Position numbers and translations under genes: made by a program
Assembly (NCBI GenBank): GCA_031264875.1
Contig: JAISDK010000139.1
Location: 1-10,062, forward strand
Origin: Prevotellaceae bacterium
GTDB taxonomy: Bacteria; Bacteroidota; Bacteroidia; Bacteroidales; UBA932
Direction of reading: 5' to 3'
Length of the DNA: 10,062 nt
Shown: positions 1 through 6,172 of the stretch, in pieces
Layout: every line of letters begins with the position of its first letter
Position numbering within the stretch: the stretch's first letter is position 1
Notes under the pieces: generated by a model
Databases searched by the model: none
What the model was told of the DNA's origin: nothing
What the model saw: the letters and a program-made list of their open reading frames with translations, nothing else

Positions 1-1
1 C

Positions 2-196
2 GAACACGAGGCCACAACTTCAAAGATTATCGACGACCAGCTTTTTTACTGCAATCAGCGGGGACTGTCCACCGAAGCAGCCGTTGCCCTGATTGTCAAT
101 GGCTATGCAAAGGACGTTCTCAACAAGCTGCCAATGGAATTTGCGGTCGAAGCGCAAAAGTTACTTGAAATCAGTCTGGAAAACAGTGTAGGCTAA
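2..196 (+). CDS. sufB: Fe-S cluster assembly protein SufB, C-terminal fragment (5' end outside window)
   Basis: Only the last 64 codons are present; the reading frame is open from base 2 to the TAA at 194-196. SufB is the scaffold subunit of the cytosolic SufBC2D complex, on which Fe-S clusters are built using sulfur from SufS and ATP hydrolysis by SufC. The fragment begins EHEATTSKI, continues with DQLFYCNQRG and PMEFAVEAQKLLEISLE, and ends NSVG. This matches the SufB C-terminus rather than SufD. In E. coli SufB the equivalent Glu-His-Glu stretch lies near the SufB/SufD interface where the nascent cluster is thought to form (family knowledge). Bacteroidota usually have sufC directly after sufB, but here the gene is followed by 684 bases of repeats and an unrelated oxidoreductase. 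So sufB is either last in its operon or the operon has been split. The family call is secure; the upstream gene order cannot be seen. Confidence 0.95.
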   Translation, partial: EHEATTSKIIDDQLFYCNQRGLSTEAAVALIVNGYAKDVLNKLPMEFAVEAQKLLEISLENSVG

Positions 197-433
197 TATA
201 TATGATTATGACAGTAATTCTTAATCGCGCGATGCAAAACAAACAAAATACAACAGTTTTCAGATACGTGACCGACAGGTTTTCCGGTTTTATACGGCGG
301 ATAGCCAAAACCGGTTTTGACAAAACGGTATGCTTCACGAATCCGGCAACTGCCGAAAGGGCAAAAACAGCTGTTTTCACATTTCCAAAATTTCAAAATA
401 TACTGCGTACGGGGCAGTTTTGTGGGTTGCGGT
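197..433. other. Gene-free stretch with short palindromes
   Basis: I find no credible gene here. The stretch holds perfect short palindromes: CAAAACCGGTTTTG at 306-319 and AAAACAGCTGTTTT at 364-377. CCGGTTTT (284-291) is also inverted against AAAACCGG (307-314) with a 15-base spacer, and TGCC/GGCA can pair at 351-363. A long open frame on the + strand runs through this stretch and the repeats after it (202-834). Its predicted protein has no recognisable domain and is mostly translated repeat, so I do not treat it as a gene. The palindromes could be operator sites or another dispersed repeat family. There is no obvious sufB terminator. Confidence 0.4.
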
Positions 434-493
434 TAAACTCCGTAAGGAGTTCAAAATGGATAACCCCGAACAAGCGTAGCGCAGTTCGGGGTA
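434..493 (-). repeat. 60-bp structured repeat, copy 1 (inverted)
   Basis: The reverse complement of this segment matches 568-627 at 54 of 60 positions and 9741-9800 at about 50 of 60, counted by hand. Each copy has two hairpin modules. One is a GC-rich stem, here ACCCCGAAC (463-471) against GTTCGGGGT (484-492) with a 12-base loop. The other is AACTCC/GGAGTT around GTAA at 436-451. Copies 1 and 2 face each other across 74 bases (494-567), so the whole block can fold into a long imperfect hairpin. It looks like a REP-type or MITE-like intergenic element, but the family is not identified. Confidence 0.85.
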
Positions 494-514
494 TAAACGT
501 CGAAGCTCTATCGG

Positions 515-546
515 AACTGCGTGGCAGTTCAACTCCTTGCGGAGTT
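515..546. repeat. Two small hairpins between the inverted 60-bp repeats
   Basis: Two back-to-back perfect stems lie in the spacer between copies 1 and 2 of the 60-bp repeat: AACTGC-GTG-GCAGTT at 515-529 and AACTCC-TTGC-GGAGTT at 531-546. The second is nearly the same as the AACTCC hairpin module of the 60-bp repeat (AACTCC-TTAC-GGAGTT at 610-625). It is therefore probably a partial extra copy of that module rather than an independent element. Confidence 0.7.
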
Positions 547-567
547 GTGGAAAGGAGGCGTGCGATG

Positions 568-627
568 TACCCCGAGCTGCGCTCCGCTTGCACGGGGTTA
601 TCCACTTTCAACTCCTTACGGAGTTTA
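568..627 (+). repeat. 60-bp structured repeat, copy 2
   Basis: This copy is in the same orientation as copy 3 (9741-9800) and opposite to copy 1 (434-493). It keeps the AACTCC-TTAC-GGAGTT hairpin perfectly (610-625). In the GC-rich hairpin only ACCCCG (569-574) and CGGGGT (593-598) still pair, because base changes have broken the inner stem. It is thus more decayed in that module than copy 1. Confidence 0.85.
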
Positions 628-642
628 GCTGTAACAGTGAAG

Positions 643-727
643 ATAGGGCGAACACAACATATAGGGCGAACACAACATATAGGGCGAACACAACATATAG
701 GGCGAACACAACCTATAGGGCGAACAC
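643..727 (+). repeat. 18-bp tandem repeat, four copies plus a partial fifth
   Basis: The unit ATAGGGCGAACACAACAT occurs at 643-660, 661-678, 679-696 and 697-714; the last has one change (CCT for CAT). A partial fifth copy, ATAGGGCGAACAC, at 715-727 runs straight into the left arm of the 27-bp inverted repeat. The unit is 18 bases, a multiple of three, so it keeps spurious frames open on both strands (repeating IGRTQH on the + strand). The nearly identical copies suggest recent slippage expansion from the GGGCGAACAC end of the inverted repeat. Confidence 0.95.
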
Positions 728-804
728 GCAGGTTCGCCCCTACATTGAACGGACAAGGCAATTATGGTGATAATAACGTAGGGGCGAACCTGCGTGTTCG
801 CCCT
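717..804. repeat. Perfect 27-bp inverted repeat with internally palindromic arms
   Basis: The left arm (717-743) and right arm (778-804) are exact reverse complements over 27 bases, separated by 34 bases. Each arm is itself a hairpin: GGGCGAAC (718-725) pairs with GTTCGCCC (732-739) around a six-base loop, and the right arm mirrors this. A further GTGTTCGCCCTA at 811-822 is the reverse complement of the core of the adjacent 18-bp tandem unit. The DNA could extrude as a cruciform or, if transcribed, form a strong hairpin. In-frame translation gives the string GANLRVRP, which I recall from spurious hypothetical proteins in many unrelated genomes. That fits a dispersed non-coding repeat family. 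Confidence 0.92.
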
Positions 805-880
805 GTATGTGTGTTCGCCCTAACTATATTGTGAAACTGCATAACATGAGTGATTATATAAAATAATAATATTTGAAAAT

Positions 881-2215
881 ATGACAACACGAAGGAATTT
901 TATTCAGAAAGTCGGCATGATTGGCGCAGGACTTTCTCTATCGCCGTACCTTGCCAAGGCAGGTGCATTTAGCGGAACCGGCAGCAATGTTCACACAGGC
1001 GCAAACGACAAAATCAGGTTAGGTCTGATTGGCTGTAAAGGACAGGGATTCTCCAACCTGAGAGCATTTCTCAACAATCCGGAAATAGACTGTGTCGCCC
1101 TTGCCGATATCGACGACAAAGTATTGAACAAGCGTGCCGCTGATACGGAAAAGATTACAGGCAAAAAAGTTGAACACCTGTATAAAGACTGGCGCAGTTT
1201 GATTGACCGGAAGGATATTGATGTGGTAATCATCGGTACTCCCGACCACTGGCACTGTCTCCAGCTGGTAGCAGCATGTGAATCGGGCAAGGACGTTTAC
1301 TGTGAAAAACCGCTGGGCAACAGCATCGAGGAATGTAACATCATGGTACGCGCCGCCGAAAAATACAATCGCGTAGTTCAGGTCGGGCAGTGGCAGCGCA
1401 GCGATCCTCACTGGCAGGACGCAGTGGCTTTTGTGCGCAGCGGCAAACTGGGAAAAATCCGTACCGTTCGCGTCTTTTCATATCAGGGCTGGTGTCCTTC
1501 CATTCCCGTAAAACCCGACGAGTCGGTTCCCGAAGGTGTGGATTACGACATGTGGCTGGGTCCGGCGCCAAAACGTCCGTTCAACATCAACCGCTTCCAC
1601 TTCACTTTCCGCTGGTTCTGGGACTATGCCGGTGGCTTGATGACCGACTGGGGCGTGCATCTCCTGGATTATGCACTGTATGGAATGAACGTCACCGCTC
1701 CGGAATCGATCATGGCCGCGGGCGGCAAATTCGGCTATCCCGACGACGCCTGCGAAACGCCCGACATACTGCAAACCATATACACTTTCAAGGACTTTAC
1801 CGTGTCGTGGGATCATGCAATAGGTATCGACGACGGAGCCTACGGCCGTACTCACGGACTTGGCTTTGTGGGCGAAAACGGAACATTGGTAGTTGATCGC
1901 AACGGCTGGGAAGTTATTCCCGAAAAAGTGAACCGCACAGAACGCATGGAAGCCGTGCCTCTGACCAAATCCTACGGCGGCGGCGGACTGAACCTGCATG
2001 TCAAGAATCATATCGACTGCATCAAGAGCCGTAACCGCAACTGTAATGCAAGCATAGAAACAGGCGCTCACATTGCAAAATTCTCCCACCTGGGAAACAT
2101 AGCCTATCGAACAGGCAAAAAACTTGCGTGGGACGGAAAAAAATTCGACGATAAGGCGGCCAATAAATATCTGGTGAAAGAATATCGCGCTCCATGGAAG
2201 CTGCCGAAAATATAA
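881..2215 (+). CDS. Gfo/Idh/MocA family oxidoreductase with Tat signal peptide
   Basis: This 444-residue protein is an NAD(P)-dependent sugar or cyclitol oxidoreductase of the Gfo/Idh/MocA superfamily. The N-terminus MTTRRNFIQKVG followed by a hydrophobic stretch to about residue 29 is a twin-arginine export signal. It implies folding with cofactor in the cytoplasm and action in the periplasm. The Rossmann domain follows: KIRLGLIGCKGQG at about 44-56, then CEKPLGNS at 141-148 carrying the family EKP motif. The C-terminal domain contains GGLMTDWGVHLLDYALYG (251-268), with a His-Asp pair typical of the active site. It ends with NHIDCIKS and HLGNIAYRTGKKLAWD, characteristic of the bacterial secreted subgroup. 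Length is normal. The exact substrate cannot be read from sequence. It does not look like GH109 N-acetylgalactosaminidase, because the EKP motif is intact. The start at 881 is supported by the Tat motif directly after it; the leader is AT-rich with no Shine-Dalgarno. The sirtuin gene follows after 20 bases. Confidence 0.92.
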   Translation: MTTRRNFIQKVGMIGAGLSLSPYLAKAGAFSGTGSNVHTGANDKIRLGLIGCKGQGFSNLRAFLNNPEIDCVALADIDDKVLNKRAADTEKITGKKVEHLYKDWRSLIDRKDIDVVIIGTPDHWHCLQLVAACESGKDVYCEKPLGNSIEECNIMVRAAEKYNRVVQVGQWQRSDPHWQDAVAFVRSGKLGKIRTVRVFSYQGWCPSIPVKPDESVPEGVDYDMWLGPAPKRPFNINRFHFTFRWFWDYAGGLMTDWGVHLLDYALYGMNVTAPESIMAAGGKFGYPDDACETPDILQTIYTFKDFTVSWDHAIGIDDGAYGRTHGLGFVGENGTLVVDRNGWEVIPEKVNRTERMEAVPLTKSYGGGGLNLHVKNHIDCIKSRNRNCNASIETGAHIAKFSHLGNIAYRTGKKLAWDGKKFDDKAANKYLVKEYRAPWKLPKI

Positions 2216-2235
2216 AAGCCAGAAAATAACCGGAA

Positions 2236-2928
2236 ATGAACAGAAAAAATATCGTTGCCCTCACAGGCGCAGGGATAAGCGCCGAAAGCGGCTTGAAGAC
2301 ATTCCGCGATTCGGACGGCCTGTGGGAAGAGTATGACGTAATGACCGTTGCAAGTATCGAAGGATGGTATAAAAACCCTGATCTGGTACAGGAATTTTAT
2401 AACAAAAGAAGGCGGGAGCTTGCAGATGTCGAACCCAACGATGCTCATAAAATTCTTGCCCAACTGGAAAGCCGGTTCAACGTTGATATCATAACTCAAA
2501 ACGTCGATAATCTGCACGAACGCGGCGGAAGCTCGTCGATAATCCATCTGCACGGAGAGCTGACCAAGGCAAGAAGCTCCGAAAATCCCTCGCTGATATG
2601 CGAAATAGGATACAGGGCTATACGCAAAGGCGAAAAAGCGGAAGACGGCAGCACGTTAAGACCTCATATCGTCTGGTTTGGAGAAGCCGTGCCAATGATC
2701 GAGCCGGCCATCGAAAAAGTACGTAATGCCGACATCCTGATAATAACAGGCACGTCGCTGAATGTCTATCCCGCTGCGGGACTTATCGAATATGCCCGGC
2801 GAGATATACCTGTATATCTTATCGACCCCAACGCTGTGAATTATCCCGGCAACAGGACAGTCATATTTATCAGAGAAAAAGCTTCGTCGGGAATGAAGCG
2901 GTTATATGAATTAATGATTAAGGATTAA
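2236..2928 (+). CDS. cobB: NAD-dependent protein deacylase, SIRT5/CobB-type sirtuin
   Basis: This 230-residue sirtuin removes acyl groups from protein lysines using NAD+, releasing nicotinamide and O-acyl-ADP-ribose in the cytoplasm. The visible motifs are GAGIS (11-15), FRD (23-25), TQNVDNLH (87-94), catalytic His106 in HLHGEL, LRPHIVWFGE (141-150) and GTSLNVYPAAG (172-182). Tyr55 and Arg58 in FYNKRRREL match the Tyr-x-x-Arg pair that lets class III sirtuins such as SIRT5 and E. coli CobB act on succinyl- and malonyl-lysine. The structural zinc site seems absent: the only cysteine is Cys122, where family members normally have four. The last five codons and the stop (LMIKD, TAA) lie in a heptamer repeat array. 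The oxidoreductase gene lies 20 bases upstream and the ferrochelatase gene 20 bases downstream, suggesting co-transcription. The family call is very secure; substrate preference is inferred. Confidence 0.94.
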   Translation: MNRKNIVALTGAGISAESGLKTFRDSDGLWEEYDVMTVASIEGWYKNPDLVQEFYNKRRRELADVEPNDAHKILAQLESRFNVDIITQNVDNLHERGGSSSIIHLHGELTKARSSENPSLICEIGYRAIRKGEKAEDGSTLRPHIVWFGEAVPMIEPAIEKVRNADILIITGTSLNVYPAAGLIEYARRDIPVYLIDPNAVNYPGNRTVIFIREKASSGMKRLYELMIKD

Positions 2929-2959
2929 TGATTAATGGTTAATGATTAATGGTTAAGGA
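2911..2959 (+). repeat. Heptamer (TTAATGA-type) array across the sirtuin/hemH junction
   Basis: Seven contiguous 7-base units occupy this stretch: TTAATGA, TTAAGGA, TTAATGA, TTAATGG, TTAATGA, TTAATGG, TTAAGGA. The array encodes the last residues and stop of the sirtuin and also contains the ATG of the ferrochelatase gene (2949-2951). Because the unit is seven bases and contains TAA, a run of it gives a stop in every forward frame within 21 bases. A shorter version follows the ugd stop codon at 9697-9721. Confidence 0.9.
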
Positions 2960-3908
2960 AGCGAGAACAGCAATACTTTTGATATACACCGGCAGTCCGG
3001 ACAGTTATCGCATTTGGGACGTGATGAAATATCTGTTCCGGTTTTTAAATGACGGGAGAATTATATCCGTACCGGCATTTTTTCGGTTTCTGATAGTGAG
3101 CCGACACATTTTTTCATTCTGTTCATACCTGTCATCAAAACGCTACAAACTGCTTGCCGACATATATCAGGGAGTTTTTCCGCTTCCCTTCTACTGTGAT
3201 ACCCTTAAAAACAGACTCCGTAACGAATTGAACACAGATGTTTATATCGGAATGTGCTTTGGCCGCCCCTTGATAGAAGACTGTCTGCAAGCTATTGAGA
3301 AAAAGAAAATATCGAGAATAATGGTAATGCCCATGTATCCTCACTATTCCTCATCGGCGAGCGGCGTTCCCCTGGAAAGAACAATAAAAGGTCTCAGTAA
3401 ATTTCGGGTTATTCCGGAGATCGTCAGCATCAACTCGTTTTTTAACGAAAAAGGTTTTATCAGCGCCTTTGTCGAAAGAATAAAAGAATACGATTATCAA
3501 AATTTTGACGAAATCATATTTTCCTACCACAGCTTGCCGCTGGCTCATGTCGCAAAATGGGACAGCAGTTATCCCGAAGAATGTATCGAAACCACAAGGC
3601 TTATCTGCAACGAACTGGGAATAAAAACAGCAACAACCGGCTTTCAGTCTCAAATGAGCGAAAAATGGCTGGGGCCTGCCACAAAGTCGGTCATTGCAGA
3701 GATGATAAAAAACGGGAAAACACGAATACTTGTAGTTGCTCCATCCTTTGTCTCCGATTGTCTGGAAACAGAAATCGAACTGAATGTAGAACTGAAAAAG
3801 TTCTTTCTCGACAGCGGAGGCAAAGAGCTGCAACTGGTGAAAAGTCTTAACGACCATCCGGCATGGATCGATTTTATTGCACAAAAATACAGGAACCTGA
3901 TGAAATAA
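2949..3908 (+). CDS. hemH: Ferrochelatase, divergent
   Basis: This 319-residue protein belongs to the ferrochelatase family, which inserts Fe2+ into protoporphyrin IX (or coproporphyrin III) as a final step of haem synthesis. Supporting motifs are VMPMYPHYSSSASG (126-139), FSYHSLP with the catalytic-type His194 (191-197), GFQSQM then KWLGP (231-243), and APSFVSDCLETEIE (264-277) with the conserved acidic Glu273. NDHPAWID near the C-terminus is also typical. The N-terminal half is unusual. The common LLxNLGTP motif reads LLIYTGSP (10-17), the usual GGSPL segment reads GVFPLP (75-80), and the YGxP motif reads CFGRP (103-107). The cysteine-rich insert between the His motif and the YET segment, which I recall from other Bacteroidales ferrochelatases, is missing. 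Hence the fold is clear, but altered substrate or metal specificity is possible. The start is the first in-frame ATG after a stop, and lies inside the heptamer array. Confidence 0.85.
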   Translation: MVKEARTAILLIYTGSPDSYRIWDVMKYLFRFLNDGRIISVPAFFRFLIVSRHIFSFCSYLSSKRYKLLADIYQGVFPLPFYCDTLKNRLRNELNTDVYIGMCFGRPLIEDCLQAIEKKKISRIMVMPMYPHYSSSASGVPLERTIKGLSKFRVIPEIVSINSFFNEKGFISAFVERIKEYDYQNFDEIIFSYHSLPLAHVAKWDSSYPEECIETTRLICNELGIKTATTGFQSQMSEKWLGPATKSVIAEMIKNGKTRILVVAPSFVSDCLETEIELNVELKKFFLDSGGKELQLVKSLNDHPAWIDFIAQKYRNLMK

Positions 3909-4042
3909 CAGTTTACATAAATTATAACTGTTCCCCTTTGTAAATATTGCTTTAACAGATTTTTAGATTTCTTAACAGTGCATAGGCATTGCATAAAGAA
4001 AAATTATTTTATATGAAATGTAGTTTATGTTGAAAAAACATC

Positions 4043-4050
4043 TACATTTG
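4043..4050 (+). promoter_or_regulatory. Candidate Bacteroidota -7 promoter element
   Basis: TACATTTG matches the Bacteroidota sigma-ABfr -7 consensus TAnnTTTG exactly. It lies in the 183-base AT-rich gap before the PD40-OmpA gene, 41 bases upstream of the ATG at 4092. I see no convincing -33 TTTG about 20 bases upstream, so only half of the promoter is supported. The rest of the gap (3909-4042) is AT-rich, with a weak 7-bp inverted repeat at 3907-3932 right after hemH. Confidence 0.4.
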
Positions 4051-4091
4051 CGAAAAAAAAATGTTCACTTTTGTTAAAAAATATTTCAAGT

Positions 4092-6161
4092 ATGATGAAA
4101 ATTTTATTAAAAACTGCTTTAAGTTTTATTTTTATTCAAAGTATTTTGATATTTGGCCATGCTCAGGAGTTTAGTGGAGTGGATATATTTCCTGTTTTTC
4201 AAAAACCAATGAAATATCCCGCACTAACGCCTGACGGCAAGTATCTCGTTTTTCTGGCAGCAGATGAAGGCTCGATAACAGCCTACGAATCGCATCTGCA
4301 AAATAAGCAATGGACTTCGCCAGTCCCATTTGAGTATATCAACAAGTTGATCAGCCAGACAAAAAACGAAGTTGGAGGGTTCTCGTTCAATCATGACGGG
4401 ACAATGCTGTTTTTCCATGCCAAAATAGCAACAGGTTATTTTGACATATTTTTCTCAAAAAAGACAAAGGAAGGCTGGGGCGAACCTCAGCGTTTCGGAA
4501 GTCCCGTTTCGACAGGAGCCGATCTGTTTTCGCCGACAATTTCGTCGAACAATAAGATGCTTTTCGTGCTAAAAGCCAAGCCAGTGTCGGACAATAAAAA
4601 AGGGACGGAAGTAATTAAAGAATTGTTGCTGTTCGAGAAAAACAAGGAAAATAAATGGGTCGGACCTAAATATCTTCCCAATGAATTTAACACAGGCACA
4701 CAGGAAACGCCTTTTATCTGCGCCGACAACAATTCGCTGTTTTTCGCCTCGAAACGCCCGGACGTCAACAAGGCAGGGAAAAAAATATCGGACGAGGACT
4801 ATAATATATACTACGCCCGAAGAATTGACGAAAATAACTGGTACTACCCCGTTTATGTTGAAGGAGTAAACACCGGATACGATGATCTGTCGCCCATGGC
4901 AAACAGCAGAGGCGACTATTTTATTTTTACTACAAAAAAATCCAAAAAGCAGCCCGGCAAAATATATAACACTAACTTGCCCTCTGACCAGTCGCCTTCA
5001 AAAACTTTCGTCCTGACAGGAACAGTTACAGACCTGTACTCGAAACAGCCGGTCGAAGCCGATGTCGTTGTACAGGATGCTATCACTTCGGTTACCCGCG
5101 GAGAATTTCAGACAAACGACGAAGGCAAATATTCCGTTATCCTGACTCAGGGAACTTTCTACAAAATCGATTTCTCGAAAAAAAACTATTCCCATACATT
5201 TTATTATAAGGAACTGGGATTTGTTGGAGACAAAACGGAAGAAAAGTTCGACGCCACACTTTACGACAATGTAAACCTGGAACTGAATATATACGACAAC
5301 GAACTGTTTTACCCCTTGTCGCCTGCAGTTATCATTTCCGATTCGCTTACAAAAAGCCCCCTCGCACAGCAAAATATAGTAAATGTATCGAAAGGCAAGT
5401 ACAATTGTCGCCTGAATATCGGCAGCAACTATAAAATCAAGATAGAAAGCGAAAGCTTCGAGCCTTATGAAACATCTTTCGATTTGAGAACCGACGTGGT
5501 GTATAGCAACTTTGAAAAAAGCATGGAGCTTAAGGCATCGCGAAAATTACTGACGCTTAATGTTAAGAACAGCGAAGGCAAAAACATCGCACCGGTGAAT
5601 GTTGAAATCAAAAACCTCAACCGCGATGAAAATACATCGTCACTGCTGAGTTCCAATGAAAACGGCAATCCTGTACTTTCGCTGCGTACCAACAATACAT
5701 ACGAAGTGGACGTTACCAAACAGGGATACACCTATTTCAATACCACTCTCGATGTTAAAACAACCGGCAGGGAAACCAGAGATGTTGTGCTGGATTTATT
5801 GACCACAGAAATTAAAATGATTTTCAACAATATCACATTTGAAACAAATTCTGCGGAAATAAATACGGAATCGTATGCGGAATTAAACAGGCTGCTGAAT
5901 TTCATGGAACGAAATCCAAATCTGAAGATCGAAATAGCTGCCCATACCGATGATGTCGGCTCGGCCGAATACAACGCCCGACTGTCGGACAAACGGGCAG
6001 AATCGGTTGTTAAATTTTTAGTCGATAACAATATAAAAAAGAATCGCATGTTGCCTAAAGGATACGGCAAACAGCTCCCAATAGTACCGAACGATTCTGA
6101 CGAAAACAGAGCCAGAAATCGTCGTGTAGAAATTAAAATTATTGAAAACACAACAAATTAA
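4092..6161 (+). CDS. Exported PD40 propeller / carboxypeptidase-regulatory-like / OmpA-domain protein
   Basis: Starting at 4092 the product has 689 residues. A signal peptide (MMKILLKTALSFIFIQSILI...GHAQ, to about residue 25) sends it to the periplasm. Residues about 30-290 form a PD40-type beta-propeller, with repeats such as PALTPDGKYLVFLA, GFSFNHDGTMLFF, FSPTISSNNKMLFV and PFICADNNSLFFASKR. Three beta-sandwich repeats follow. The first, LTGTVTDLYSKQPVEADVVV with NDEGKYSV (about 306-393), is carboxypeptidase-regulatory-like; the next two (about 396-481 and 484-570) are weaker. Residues about 573-685 are an OmpA C-terminal domain with HTDDVGSAEYNARLSDKRAESV, keeping the Asp and Arg that bind peptidoglycan diaminopimelate. 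The layout resembles P. gingivalis PorE of type IX secretion but without its TPR segment. An upstream in-frame TTG (4071) is possible, but the ATG pair at 4092/4095 gives the better signal peptide. The next gene starts 11 bases downstream, so the two are almost certainly co-transcribed. Confidence 0.85.
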   Translation: MMKILLKTALSFIFIQSILIFGHAQEFSGVDIFPVFQKPMKYPALTPDGKYLVFLAADEGSITAYESHLQNKQWTSPVPFEYINKLISQTKNEVGGFSFNHDGTMLFFHAKIATGYFDIFFSKKTKEGWGEPQRFGSPVSTGADLFSPTISSNNKMLFVLKAKPVSDNKKGTEVIKELLLFEKNKENKWVGPKYLPNEFNTGTQETPFICADNNSLFFASKRPDVNKAGKKISDEDYNIYYARRIDENNWYYPVYVEGVNTGYDDLSPMANSRGDYFIFTTKKSKKQPGKIYNTNLPSDQSPSKTFVLTGTVTDLYSKQPVEADVVVQDAITSVTRGEFQTNDEGKYSVILTQGTFYKIDFSKKNYSHTFYYKELGFVGDKTEEKFDATLYDNVNLELNIYDNELFYPLSPAVIISDSLTKSPLAQQNIVNVSKGKYNCRLNIGSNYKIKIESESFEPYETSFDLRTDVVYSNFEKSMELKASRKLLTLNVKNSEGKNIAPVNVEIKNLNRDENTSSLLSSNENGNPVLSLRTNNTYEVDVTKQGYTYFNTTLDVKTTGRETRDVVLDLLTTEIKMIFNNITFETNSAEINTESYAELNRLLNFMERNPNLKIEIAAHTDDVGSAEYNARLSDKRAESVVKFLVDNNIKKNRMLPKGYGKQLPIVPNDSDENRARNRRVEIKIIENTTN

Positions 6162-6172
6162 AAACATAATTT

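Noticed and set aside
643..727. CRISPR array
   Set aside because: Units are contiguous 18-base repeats with no unique spacers, and no cas genes are nearby. The 41-bp array fails for the same reason.
202..834. Open frame of 210 codons on the + strand (and overlapping 122-codon minus-strand and 77-codon plus-strand frames)
   Set aside because: The predicted proteins are largely translations of the 60-bp repeats, the 18-bp tandem array and the 27-bp inverted repeat. There is no domain, and both strands are open because the repeat unit is a multiple of three.
864..880. Promoter -7 box ATATTTG just before the oxidoreductase gene
   Set aside because: The first base of TAnnTTTG does not match and the site is only a few bases from the ATG, too close for a normal leader.
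3907..3932. Terminator after hemH: AACAGTT inverted against AACTGTT with a 12-base loop
   Set aside because: The seven-base stem is AT-rich and weak and is followed by CCCC rather than a T-run, so termination is not supported.
4071..4091. TTG start for the PD40-OmpA gene, adding seven residues
   Set aside because: The ATG pair at 4092/4095 yields a standard signal peptide with a positively charged start; the TTG version places extra polar residues before it.
4061..4171. Short frame from the ATG at 4061, downstream of the candidate promoter
   Set aside because: It ends after about 36 codons out of frame inside the next gene's signal-peptide region, and has no recognisable content.
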